A stretch of 6,950 nucleotides of DNA from a bacterium. Its GTDB lineage: Bacteria; Verrucomicrobiota; Verrucomicrobiae; Limisphaerales; J093. Below the pieces are notes generated by a model that saw nothing but the letters and a program-made list of their open reading frames with translations, had not been told where the DNA came from and ran no database searches. Location of the stretch: positions 1 through 6,950 of the forward strand of contig JAKCAB010000164.1 in assembly GCA_021839785.1 (NCBI GenBank), in the 5' to 3' direction. Each line of letters begins with the position of its first letter. The first letter of the stretch is position 1. The position numbers and the translations under genes were made by a program. Of this stretch, positions 1-6,234 are shown in pieces.

Positions 1-261
1 GGTGAAGCCGGTGACGGTCTGGCCGCCGTCCAGGTCGTCGATGATGAAGCCTCCCTGCTGGCTGCCGACCGCCTTGGTCAGCTTGAGGATGCCGTCCTCG
101 ATGACCCCCGCGCTGGCATCGCCCTGGTCCCCATACAAGGTGGCACCTGGCGGTGTGGTGCTGAAATCGGTGTTGAACGTCCCCGCCTGGCCCGAGCCCG
201 CGGTCAAGCCCGCCAGCAGAGAGGGCAGCACGACCAATCGACTGAGTGCGTGTTTGCTCAT
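1..261 (-). CDS. Secreted lectin-like (concanavalin A-type) surface protein, N-terminal part
   Basis: The reading frame begins at an ATG (complement of 259-261) and stays open for 87 codons to the left edge, so the C-terminus is missing. Residues 1-26 look like a Sec signal peptide: a basic start (MSKHALSR), a hydrophobic core (LVVLPSLLAGL) and a small-residue cleavage region near GSGQA/GTFN. The mature part opens with TFNTDFSTTPPGATLYGD, then GGILKL-like and SQQGGFIIDDLDGG segments. This resembles the first strands of L-type lectin/LamG-like beta-sandwich domains in secreted proteins of Verrucomicrobiota and Planctomycetota. Likely role: extracellular carbohydrate binding or adhesion, possibly as one module of a larger protein. 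No Shine-Dalgarno is visible; the 5' flank is A/C-rich (AACACAACAAACAGCGCATT). It is preceded by a leader of about 325 bp and lies downstream of a terminator-like hairpin, so it is probably transcribed separately from the oxidoreductase cluster. The domain assignment is by pattern only. Confidence 0.75.
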   Translation of the reverse strand, partial: MSKHALSRLVVLPSLLAGLTAGSGQAGTFNTDFSTTPPGATLYGDQGDASAGVIEDGILKLTKAVGSQQGGFIIDDLDGGQTVTGFT

Positions 262-310
262 AATGCGCTGTTTGTTGTGTTGGGTTGTTGGTTGCCTTTG
301 TGTCCCGGCA

Positions 311-355
311 GGCCACCGCTGGATGCTTCCAGCGCTTGGCCGAACAGCGCGCTGG
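311..355 (-). promoter_or_regulatory. Mutually exclusive hairpins in the 5' leader of the lectin-like gene
   Basis: On the minus-strand transcript the order is CCAGCGC (355-349), 13 nt, GCGCTGG (335-329), 6 nt, CCAGCG (322-317). The middle arm can pair with either neighbour. The downstream hairpin is extended by GGCCA/TGGCC (341-337 with 315-311), giving about 11 pairs with a small internal loop. The structure lies roughly 50-95 nt before the start codon. Such alternative pairing is the geometry of attenuators and riboswitch expression platforms. In GC-rich DNA it can also occur by chance, and no ligand domain is recognised. Confidence 0.3.
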
Positions 356-450
356 GGTGCAAAAGCCGGCGATGACATGCATGGGCCACGGTTTGGATGC
401 ACGGGTGGCAGGCTAAGGGAATCGCTTGGGAAGCCGCAAGCCGAAAGCAC

Positions 451-480
451 GAATGAAGCCGGAATGAAGCCGGAATGAAA
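451..480. repeat. 11-bp tandem direct repeat, about 2.7 copies
   Basis: On the plus strand GAATGAAGCCG occurs at 451-461 and 462-472, followed by a partial copy GAATGAA at 473-479. On the minus strand this reads as TTCATT half-sites spaced 11 bp apart. It lies about 190-220 bp upstream of the lectin-like start codon. An 11-bp period places the copies on nearly the same face of the helix, as in binding sites of PhoB/OmpR-type response regulators. It could equally be a small slippage repeat. Confidence 0.85.
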
Positions 481-542
481 CAAGTGTCACGCATCAGCCA
501 CCCAAACGCTGCCGGTCCACCGAGCGCAAAACGTGCAACGCC

Positions 543-570
543 AGCCTGACCGCCCCCGGTCGGCCAGGCT
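543..570 (-). terminator. Terminator-like hairpin after the second oxidoreductase gene
   Basis: On the minus-strand transcript AGCCT (570-566) pairs with AGGCT (547-543), and GACCG (561-557... read 5' to 3' as GACCG) pairs with CGGTC around a GGGG loop (556-553), with GGCC left as a one-sided bulge. It begins 16 nt past the TGA of the oxidoreductase gene, a normal place for a terminator. There is no U-tract directly after it; only a GTTTTG follows about a dozen bases later. It may therefore act as a weak or factor-dependent terminator, or as a 3'-end stabiliser. Confidence 0.4.
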
Positions 571-586
571 CCACTTCACCGAGGCC

Positions 587-1939
587 TCACACCTCCCGCC
601 ACACGCCGGGCACGGGCACGGGATACCGCCCGTTCGCATCGGCGGTCACCGGCGCGGGGCTGTGCTCACTCAACCCGTCCACGTCGGCACAGAACTTGAA
701 ATCCGACGCCAGCGCCTCGTCCCAGGTGAGGGTCTGGCCGGAATGCACCGCCGCCCGGCCCATGATCGCGGCGAGGTTCGAGTAGGCCGCGCGCTTCGCC
801 TCGTTGTGCGGCTTGTTGTTGCGGACGGCGTCGAGCAGGACGTTCCACTCGGCCTGCCACGGGTCCACCGTTTCGCGCTCGGGTCGCCACGCGGTGTTCG
901 CGCGTTCGATCCGCTGGTCTTTGTACATCTGCACGGTGGGCGCGTGAATGTCGCCGGAGAACTGCGCGGCGCATTTGGTGCCGTGGACGAAAGTGGCGAA
1001 ATCGTTCCGGCATTTCGGAATGTACCGGCCGGTGACCAGCGCCTTCGTGCCGTCGGCAAAGGTGTACTCGACCGAATAGGTGTCGAAGTTTTGCGCGCAA
1101 TCGGTGCTGTCCGGCCCGCGCCCGCCCACGCCGTGCGCCATCACCGGCCAGCCGTCCTTGATCCAGCAGCACTCGTCGATCTGGTGGATCATCAATTCGA
1201 GGAAGATGCCGGAGGAGGTCCAGAAAAACTGGTACGGGATGCGGATTTGCGCCAGCAACTCGCTGGGTTGCGGATTCAACCGGCCCATCCGATAGCCCGA
1301 ATCCATCCGGTAGGCACGGATCAACTGGATGTCGCCCATCGCGCCGTCACGCATCCGTTGAATCAACGCCTGCCGTGCCGAGGAATGGCGGCACATCACG
1401 CCCGCGCCGATCTTGAGGCCCTTCGCCTCCGCCGCTTCGCCGGCGCGGAGGATGCGTTTGATGCCGCCGGGGTCGGGCGCGAAATTCTTTTCCATGAAAA
1501 CGTTTATGCCCTTGGCCACGGCGTATTCGACGTGAATCGGGCGGAAGGCCGCGTGGGTGGTGCACAACACCACATCGCCCGGCCGCAGCGCATCGATGGC
1601 TTTCCGATAAGCGTCGAAGCCGAGGAAGCGCCGGTCGGCCGGCACGTCGATGCGCTCGCCGTACTTCTCGCGCAAGGTCTGGTACGAGCGGGTGAGGCGA
1701 TCCTCGAAAAGGTCCGCCATCGCGATGAGCTTGGTCGGCCCGCCGGGGGCTTCGAGGGCGTTGGCGACCGCGCCCGTGCCGCGTCCACCGCAGCCAATGA
1801 TGGCAAGCCGGATCGTGTTGTCCTCCGCGGCGTGGACGTGCGGCAAGAGCACGCCGGCCAGAGCGGAAGCTGCGGCCGCCTGGCCGGTTTTGGCGATGAA
1901 CTCGCGGCGGGTGGTGGTGGAAAGGTCAGTTGCTTTCAT
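587..1939 (-). CDS. Tat-exported Gfo/Idh/MocA family oxidoreductase, divergent active-site motif
   Basis: This encodes a 450-residue NAD(P)-dependent oxidoreductase, probably acting on a sugar or polyol outside the cytoplasm. Residues 1-37 form a Tat signal: TTTRREFIAKTG (8-19), an alanine-rich hydrophobic stretch, then HVHA. The Rossmann fold starts at 43 with the dinucleotide loop GCGGRG (49-54). The usual EKP motif is MEKN here (149-152; Lys151 kept, Pro replaced by Asn). The substrate-domain motif ELMIHQID (248-255) keeps His252 and Asp255, with Glu248 where Asp is common. The C-terminal SNLAAIMGRAAVHSGQTLTWDEAL region (387-410) is typical of planctomycete/verrucomicrobial members. I chose the ATG at 1939 because the Tat motif follows at once; a TTG at 1981 abuts the upstream stop but adds only 14 non-signal residues. 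There is no Shine-Dalgarno; CCTCC sits just before the ATG. It lies 42 bp after the first oxidoreductase gene and is probably co-transcribed. The substrate is unknown. Confidence 0.93.
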   Translation of the reverse strand: MKATDLSTTTRREFIAKTGQAAAASALAGVLLPHVHAAEDNTIRLAIIGCGGRGTGAVANALEAPGGPTKLIAMADLFEDRLTRSYQTLREKYGERIDVPADRRFLGFDAYRKAIDALRPGDVVLCTTHAAFRPIHVEYAVAKGINVFMEKNFAPDPGGIKRILRAGEAAEAKGLKIGAGVMCRHSSARQALIQRMRDGAMGDIQLIRAYRMDSGYRMGRLNPQPSELLAQIRIPYQFFWTSSGIFLELMIHQIDECCWIKDGWPVMAHGVGGRGPDSTDCAQNFDTYSVEYTFADGTKALVTGRYIPKCRNDFATFVHGTKCAAQFSGDIHAPTVQMYKDQRIERANTAWRPERETVDPWQAEWNVLLDAVRNNKPHNEAKRAAYSNLAAIMGRAAVHSGQTLTWDEALASDFKFCADVDGLSEHSPAPVTADANGRYPVPVPGVWREV

Positions 1940-1981
1940 GGGAGGATTCTTTGTCTGTGGGGATTGGGTTGCGGCTAACAA

Positions 1982-3334
1982 TCAGGCCTTGAGGTATTGC
2001 TTCGGGAACTTCCACGGCGCGCGGTACTCGGGCACCGCCAACCGCGCCGCTTCCTTGTCGCCGACAATTTCTTCCTTGGCCGGGTCGAACCGGATCGACC
2101 GCTGCAGCTTCAGCGACAGCAGGCTCAGCACGATCGGCACGTCCACGCGGGTGTGGTAAAACACGCTGCAACTCGGTTGCTGGCGCGACTTGATGCAGTC
2201 CAGCCACTCGCGTTCGTGGCCCGGCGACGGTGGGATGGAGGGCGGCGGCGGTTCCTTGCCTTCCATGCGCTTGCCTTCCGCCAGCACTTTGTACATGCCG
2301 TAGTTCGCGTACATCGTGCCGTTGGTGCCGTGGAAATAAATGCCCAGCCGACGCTCGGGTTCCTGCGATTTCATCAAGAAATCGTAGCTGTTGGTGAGCG
2401 ACGACATCCAGGTGAGCGTGTGGTTCGGGTATTGCCAGAGCACCTCGTGGTGATCGTACGCGTCGCCGTCGTCTTTCAGGATGTACCGACCGCCAGCGGA
2501 ACTGGTCACCGTTGGGTAGCCGAGGTCGAGCGCCCAGATCGGCAGGTCAATGATGTGCGGCGCCATGCCGGGCGTCCAACCGCCGCTGTAGGCCATCCAC
2601 GAGCTGTGATAGTACGCGTCCGCTGCCAGGATCGGGTTGAACGGGCACTTCGGCGCCGGACCGCACCACAGATCCCAATCGAGGCCGTCCGGCAGCTTCA
2701 AATCCTTGGCATGGCCCACGCCGTCCGGCGACTGGTTCATCACGTTGAACGTCCGCACCGTGCCGACCGAGCCCAGCAAGCCGGCGCGGATGAACTCGAC
2801 CACGCGCCGGTAGTTGTCACTCGCGTGGATTTGTGTGCCGATCTGCGAGATGCGGCCGTGCCGCTTCACCGCGTTGCGCACGGCGAGGCTTTCGCCGAGA
2901 TGCAGCGTCATCGGTTTTTGAAGGTAGATGTCCTTGCCGGCTTCACACGCGGCGATGGCGATCAACGCGTGCCAATGCGGCGGCGTGGCGATGATCACGG
3001 CATCGACGTCCGGCGCCGCGAGCACCTCGCGGAAGTCGGCGTACGGCTTGCAGGTGTCCTTGAACTGGGCGACGACTGAATCGCGCCGCGCCTTCCAGAC
3101 ATCGCACGCGGCAGTGACGACCACGTCCGGCTGCGGCGCGCAATTGCTCAGATTCGCCCGCCCCATGCCGCCACAGCCGATCAAGCCGAGGTTGATGCGG
3201 CTGTTCGGGCCGGGCTTCGGAGCGGCCGACGGTTCGCCGGCCAGGCTGGCGTGCCGGGCGGCAAAACCGATGGCGGTAACAGTGGCGGCCTTCTCGAGGA
3301 AGGCGCGCCGGCTCAGGTTTGAGTTCGAGTTCAT
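1982..3334 (-). CDS. Tat-exported Gfo/Idh/MocA family oxidoreductase
   Basis: This encodes 450 residues. The N-terminus carries a Tat signal, NLSRRAFLEKAATVTAIGF (6-24), followed by a small-residue cleavage zone around SLAGEPSAA. The Rossmann domain begins near 47 with GCGGMG (53-58), followed by CDVW (77-80) and IIATPPHWH (114-122). The family's EKP triad reads QKP (139-141), which is frequent in secreted members. The substrate domain has GGWTPGMAPHIIDLPIWAL (251-269), with His260 and Asp263 kept but Gly256 where the catalytic Asp usually lies four residues before the His. The C-terminal VDVPIVLSLLSLKLQRSIRFDP (397-418) and EYRAPW (436-441) segments match the secreted subfamily. The start is well supported by GAAAGGAG at 3349-3342. 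It is the middle gene of the cluster, 21 bp after the DUF6807 gene. The likely role is oxidation or reduction of a carbohydrate with a pre-bound nicotinamide cofactor; the exact substrate cannot be read from sequence. Confidence 0.95.
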   Translation of the reverse strand: MNSNSNLSRRAFLEKAATVTAIGFAARHASLAGEPSAAPKPGPNSRINLGLIGCGGMGRANLSNCAPQPDVVVTAACDVWKARRDSVVAQFKDTCKPYADFREVLAAPDVDAVIIATPPHWHALIAIAACEAGKDIYLQKPMTLHLGESLAVRNAVKRHGRISQIGTQIHASDNYRRVVEFIRAGLLGSVGTVRTFNVMNQSPDGVGHAKDLKLPDGLDWDLWCGPAPKCPFNPILAADAYYHSSWMAYSGGWTPGMAPHIIDLPIWALDLGYPTVTSSAGGRYILKDDGDAYDHHEVLWQYPNHTLTWMSSLTNSYDFLMKSQEPERRLGIYFHGTNGTMYANYGMYKVLAEGKRMEGKEPPPPSIPPSPGHEREWLDCIKSRQQPSCSVFYHTRVDVPIVLSLLSLKLQRSIRFDPAKEEIVGDKEAARLAVPEYRAPWKFPKQYLKA

Positions 3335-3341
3335 GCGCAGT

Positions 3342-3349
3342 CTCCTTTC
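3342..3349 (-). promoter_or_regulatory. Strong ribosome binding site of the first oxidoreductase gene
   Basis: On the minus strand GAAAGGAG lies 7 nt before the ATG at 3334 and inside the 21-bp gap after the DUF6807 stop codon. It is the only strong Shine-Dalgarno in the three-gene cluster; the first and third genes lack one. It fixes the start at 3334. Confidence 0.8.
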
Positions 3350-3355
3350 AGTGAT

Positions 3356-4588
3356 TCATTGTTCGACAAGCTTTGCCCGCGGCGGATTGGCGTAACCGCT
3401 CCAGATTTCTGCCAGGCGGCTCTCGCTGGCCATGCCGGCGTGAATCCACAGTCGATGCCGCAAGACCAGCGGTTGCTCCTTTGAAAGCGGCACCTCGCGT
3501 TCGCCGGGAAACGCGGGCATGACGTAGTTCAACTCCGGGTAGGTCTTGAGTTCACTCGGGTAAAGCGGATTGGTGACACTCTCCAAAATCGCGAGGCCGG
3601 CCGGCCCTTTGCCGCCCGCGAATACGCCCGAGTAGTCCAGCCAGGAACGGCGCGGCGCGGCAGCCGGCGGATCGACGTAAGCCGTGATCACCCGCTGCTC
3701 AGCCGATTGCGCGCGTAATCCAAAACCGCCGTAGCCGCCGTGCGGCCGGCCGCCGATGGCGACGCGATCCGCCAGCGCGGTGAGCCGCACCTCCACGTCC
3801 ACGAAGCGGTCGCCACCGGTTTGGCGAAAAGCGCGGATCAAGACTTCTTCGCGCACGATTGGATTCGTGTCGCCCCATTTCCAGACGTTCTCGGCGTCGA
3901 GCAAGGCGAAGACCGGCCCGGCCTCGGCGCGCCGCATCGCCACCGGCCGCGCCCACACGCCGACCACCGCCCAGATGTCGCGCACTTCGTCGCCCCAGCG
4001 GGTCACCGGCCAGGACCAGCCGATGCCACGGTGATGCGGATGGTCCGGCGGGTAATCGTCCGCGAGCAGTTCGCCGGCCGGCCCAAACAACGGCATGAGG
4101 TAATCGCCGCGAGCGTAGTTGGTGGCGATGCCGGCCGGCACCGGCACCGTGCCCTGGTTGTATCGCAAAACCGGCGACGCGCCCTCGCGGATGTCGTAAC
4201 GACTATCCGCCGCATCGGCCTGGACGTTCATCGCGGCCGGTGTCGGATCGGCGACCTCGATCAGGCGAAACCGCCGTTCGCGAGCCGGGCCGGGCGGCAG
4301 TAGCCACCAGAGCTTGCCGCGCGAGGCTCCCGGCGTGTCCGGCTCGAACTGCACGGGCAGCGGCACAGCCGAGCGCGCGTTTTCGCTCGTGATCTCCACC
4401 AGGCGCAGCCGCGCAGGATCGGTTTTACCACCCGGCAGAGTCTCCTTGTCGAACGCTACCGACACCGGCATGGCCAGACTTACCGTTGACTTCGCCCCGG
4501 CCGTAACGACCACGAGGCGTTCGCCAGCCAACGAAGTTCGGACGAGCGCGAGCAAGGCAGCGAGCAAAGCGAGTTTCACGCGGCGCAT
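3356..4588 (-). CDS. Secreted DUF6807 (PF14100, 'PmoA-like') family protein
   Basis: This encodes 410 residues. A Sec signal peptide is clear at 1-21: MRRVK, a leucine/alanine core, and likely cleavage at TSLA/GE. The family hallmark is DDYPPDHPHHRGIGWSW (177-193), a histidine-rich loop, with further conserved segments GGYGGFGLR (284-292), WLDYSG (316-321) and LRHRLWIHAG (376-385). The family is often labelled 'methane oxygenase PmoA', but nothing here resembles the membrane subunit of particulate methane monooxygenase: the protein is soluble after signal cleavage and has no membrane spans. The biochemical role is not established; its regular genomic partners are secreted sugar oxidoreductases and hydrolases, so a carbohydrate-related role is inferred. 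It is first in the cluster, with promoter and operator presumably in 4589-4960. The start at 4588 is chosen because the signal peptide begins there; an upstream TTG (4768) would add 60 Arg/Ala-rich residues and bury the signal. No Shine-Dalgarno is visible. Confidence 0.9.
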   Translation of the reverse strand: MRRVKLALLAALLALVRTSLAGERLVVVTAGAKSTVSLAMPVSVAFDKETLPGGKTDPARLRLVEITSENARSAVPLPVQFEPDTPGASRGKLWWLLPPGPARERRFRLIEVADPTPAAMNVQADAADSRYDIREGASPVLRYNQGTVPVPAGIATNYARGDYLMPLFGPAGELLADDYPPDHPHHRGIGWSWPVTRWGDEVRDIWAVVGVWARPVAMRRAEAGPVFALLDAENVWKWGDTNPIVREEVLIRAFRQTGGDRFVDVEVRLTALADRVAIGGRPHGGYGGFGLRAQSAEQRVITAYVDPPAAAPRRSWLDYSGVFAGGKGPAGLAILESVTNPLYPSELKTYPELNYVMPAFPGEREVPLSKEQPLVLRHRLWIHAGMASESRLAEIWSGYANPPRAKLVEQ

Positions 4589-4960
4589 AGGCGGTGGTTC
4601 GGCCGCGAGCAAACCACAGTGCGGTCGCGAGATCAATTGAGCTTTGTGGACGGCGCGCGCCGCGCCGCCCTCGCTGCCGGTTTTCGCCGGTGGGGCAATT
4701 TTTGTCGCAATTGCGACATTTTTTGTACCGCGCGGCGCCGATGCTTCCCGTTTCCTCCTGCGGGACAACCGGCCCTGGTTGATCCGGCCGTTGGCAAGCA
4801 GTCAGGTCCGTGAGCCTCAGCCCGTAACTGAGATGCAAGATCCGTCCCGGCTTGCCGAGGGAATCCGCTTGCCCGCCCGGCTGCCGCCGAATTTGATCGG
4901 CGCGCCGCTCGCTGGGCGAGGCCGAGAGACCGTCCACCCACGGCGAGGGACCGAGCCGAC
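4589..4960. other. Divergent intergenic region
   Basis: These 372 bp separate the start of the DUF6807 gene (minus) from the start of the permease gene (plus), so they should contain promoters for both. Besides the 16-bp palindrome at 4703-4718 there is a GC palindrome CGGCGCGCGCCG (4651-4662), a small CTCAG/CTGAG inverted repeat (4816-4820 and 4828-4832) and CGGCGCGCCG (4898-4907). No convincing -35/-10 pair stands out on either strand, and open frames across it are low-quality extensions or shadows. Confidence 0.6.
4703..4718. promoter_or_regulatory. Perfect 16-bp palindrome (candidate operator or terminator stem)
   Basis: TGTCGCAATTGCGACA is its own reverse complement. It sits in an AT-rich island within GC-rich DNA, flanked by TTTTT on the left and TTTTTT (4719-4724) on the right. 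It lies 114 bp upstream of the DUF6807 start and 242 bp upstream of the permease start. As DNA it is a typical size for a dimeric repressor site. As plus-strand RNA it is TGTCGC/GCGACA with an AATT loop followed by six U, i.e. an intrinsic-terminator shape, which would stop transcripts running antisense out of the DUF6807 gene. No binding protein is identifiable from the window. Confidence 0.6.
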
Positions 4961-6205
4961 ATGAGCCACGACCACGAGTTTGTCGCCACCGCGATTTTCG
5001 CGCTCACCTACCTGCTCATCAGCGGGCGGCGACTGAAAATTCTGCCGCTCAACCGGCCGGCCGCAGCGCTGCTCGGCACCGTGTTGATGGTGGCCTCCGG
5101 CGTGCTCACGCCGCAGCAAGCCTACCGCGCGGTCGATTACGACACGCTGGTGCTGCTGCTCGGCATGATGTTGATCTCCGCCTACCTGGGGCTGGCGGGT
5201 TTCTTCGACTGGGCGGCCGACTGGGTTCTCCGCGTCGGCGGCACGCCGCAACGGCTGCTGCTCTATTTGATCGTGGTTTCCGGCACGCTCTCGGCGTTGC
5301 TGGTGAACGACACCGTCTGCCTGATGCTGACCCCGCTGGTGGTGGCCGTGATGGTGCGGAGCGGTTTGCCACTGCCACCGTACCTGCTGGCGCTCGCGAT
5401 GAGCGCCAACCTGGGCAGCGTGGCCACCTTGGTGGGCAATCCGCAGAACATGATCATCAGCCAACTGGGCCGGGAACATCTCTCTTTTGTGCGCTTTTCT
5501 GCTTCGCTCCTGCCGGTGGCGGTCACGGGCCTCGCGCTGGAATACGCTGTTCTCCGGTTCGGGTTCCGACGCGTGCTGGGCGCGGCGATCATCCGGCAGC
5601 CTGAGAAAGTCGCGCGTCCGTTGGACGTGCGCCTGACCACGCTCAGCCTGGGCACGCTGGCGCTGGTGTTCCTCGGCTTCCTCTGTGGCTTGAACCTGGC
5701 CTGGACGGCGCTGGCCGGCGGTGCGCTGGTGATAGTGCTGGCCCGGCGCGACACGCACGAGGTGCTCAAACTCGTGGACTGGCACCTGCTGGTTTTCTTC
5801 GCCGCGCTCTTCGTGGTGGTGGAAGGCCTCAACGGCACCGGCCTGACCGATCAAGCTTACGCCCGGTTACGCGGAGTGTTTGGCACCACGGCGACCGCCC
5901 AGGCGTGGAACTTCGCGTGGTTCGCGGCGCTGGGATCCAACGTGTTCTCGAACGTCCCCTTCGTGCTGGTGGCCGGGAAGTGGATCGGCAGTTTCCAGAA
6001 CCCCGAGCTGATGTGGAAGGTCATGGCGTTGGCCACCACGTTCGCGGGCAACCTCACGCTGCTCGGCTCCGTGGCGAACCTCATCGTGGTCGAGTCCGCG
6101 CGCGGGCACTGCGAGGTCGGCTTCTGGGATTACGCGCGGTTCGGCATTCCCATCACGATCGTCACCACCGTGGCCGGCATGGGGCTGCTGGTGCTGCTGG
6201 ATTAA
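4961..6205 (+). CDS. ArsB/NhaD-superfamily membrane permease (SLC13/YbiR-like anion transporter)
   Basis: This encodes 414 residues of a polytopic inner-membrane protein with about 11-12 hydrophobic segments (roughly 8-20, 33-50, 61-82, 98-113, 115-133, 140-160, 180-200, 224-262, 272-290, 315-337, 352-377, 394-413). The superfamily is recognised from two pseudo-repeated signature regions: [13 protein letters not shown] (114-126) with [19 protein letters not shown] (148-166) in the first half, and [12 protein letters not shown] (326-337) with [17 protein letters not shown] (362-378) in the second half. The length is normal for the family, and both ends look intact. Members move arsenite, sodium/protons or organic and inorganic anions; the substrate here is not determinable, and the copy is closest in style to uncharacterised YbiR-like anion transporters. 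No arsenic-resistance genes flank it. The ATG at 4961 is preceded by GAGGG at 4945-4949, an 11-nt spacing that is a little long. It is divergent from the oxidoreductase cluster and followed by hairpins at 6238 onward. Confidence 0.9.
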   Translation: MSHDHEFVATAIFALTYLLISGRRLKILPLNRPAAALLGTVLMVASGVLTPQQAYRAVDYDTLVLLLGMMLISAYLGLAGFFDWAADWVLRVGGTPQRLLLYLIVVSGTLSALLVNDTVCLMLTPLVVAVMVRSGLPLPPYLLALAMSANLGSVATLVGNPQNMIISQLGREHLSFVRFSASLLPVAVTGLALEYAVLRFGFRRVLGAAIIRQPEKVARPLDVRLTTLSLGTLALVFLGFLCGLNLAWTALAGGALVIVLARRDTHEVLKLVDWHLLVFFAALFVVVEGLNGTGLTDQAYARLRGVFGTTATAQAWNFAWFAALGSNVFSNVPFVLVAGKWIGSFQNPELMWKVMALATTFAGNLTLLGSVANLIVVESARGHCEVGFWDYARFGIPITIVTTVAGMGLLVLLD

Positions 6206-6234
6206 GGACGCGGTCGCACTCCGCCAAGTCCCGC

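Larger units (their letters stand above)
262..586 (-). other. Intergenic leader between the oxidoreductase cluster and the lectin-like gene
   Basis: This stretch of about 325 bp contains no convincing gene. Open frames here on either strand lack a start context and have unstructured, Cys/His/Pro-rich translations. It holds, in the direction of minus-strand transcription, a terminator-like hairpin (543-570), a phased 11-bp tandem repeat (451-480) and a set of competing hairpins (311-355), each listed separately. It presumably carries the promoter and 5' untranslated region of the lectin-like gene. No clear -35/-10 pair could be picked out by eye. Confidence 0.6.

Noticed and set aside
258..494. 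78-codon minus-strand open frame upstream of the lectin-like gene, ending over its start codon
   Set aside because: No ribosome binding site or recognisable motif, and the composition resembles translated non-coding DNA including the 11-bp repeat. The overlap with the next ATG could indicate a leader peptide, but nothing else supports it.
533..1978. 481-codon plus-strand open frame opposite the second oxidoreductase gene
   Set aside because: Its translation is rich in Arg, His, Ala and Val with no domain pattern, while the minus strand encodes a full Gfo/Idh/MocA protein. Long antisense frames are expected from strong GC third-position bias.
1940..1981. TTG start abutting the stop of the first oxidoreductase gene
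   Set aside because: It adds 14 residues before a Tat signal without a ribosome binding site. The ATG at 1939 gives a normal signal length, though coupling from the TTG cannot be fully excluded.
1997..3079. 360-codon plus-strand open frame opposite the first oxidoreductase gene
   Set aside because: Same shadow effect; the Arg/His/Val-rich translation has no motifs, and the opposite strand has a well-supported gene with a strong ribosome binding site.
587..3334. Recent tandem duplication, because both oxidoreductases come out at 450 residues
   Set aside because: The equal length is a coincidence: outside the general family motifs the proteins share little sequence, and their C-terminal halves belong to different subtypes.
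3356..4588. Methane monooxygenase subunit (PmoA)
   Set aside because: The PF14100 label invites it, but the protein is secreted and has no membrane helices, and no PmoB or PmoC is present.
4589..4768. 60-residue N-terminal extension of the DUF6807 protein from an upstream TTG
   Set aside because: It would bury an obvious signal peptide, is Arg/Ala-rich and runs through the 16-bp palindrome; the ATG at 4588 is preferred.
4817..5854. 345-codon minus-strand open frame opposite the permease
   Set aside because: The translation is Gln/His/Arg-rich, as expected from reading hydrophobic Leu/Val/Ala codons in antisense; the plus strand is a clear permease.
4961..6205. Arsenic-resistance function for the permease
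   Set aside because: The superfamily includes ArsB, but no ArsR, ArsC or ArsM gene is nearby and the same fold serves many anions; only the superfamily is called.
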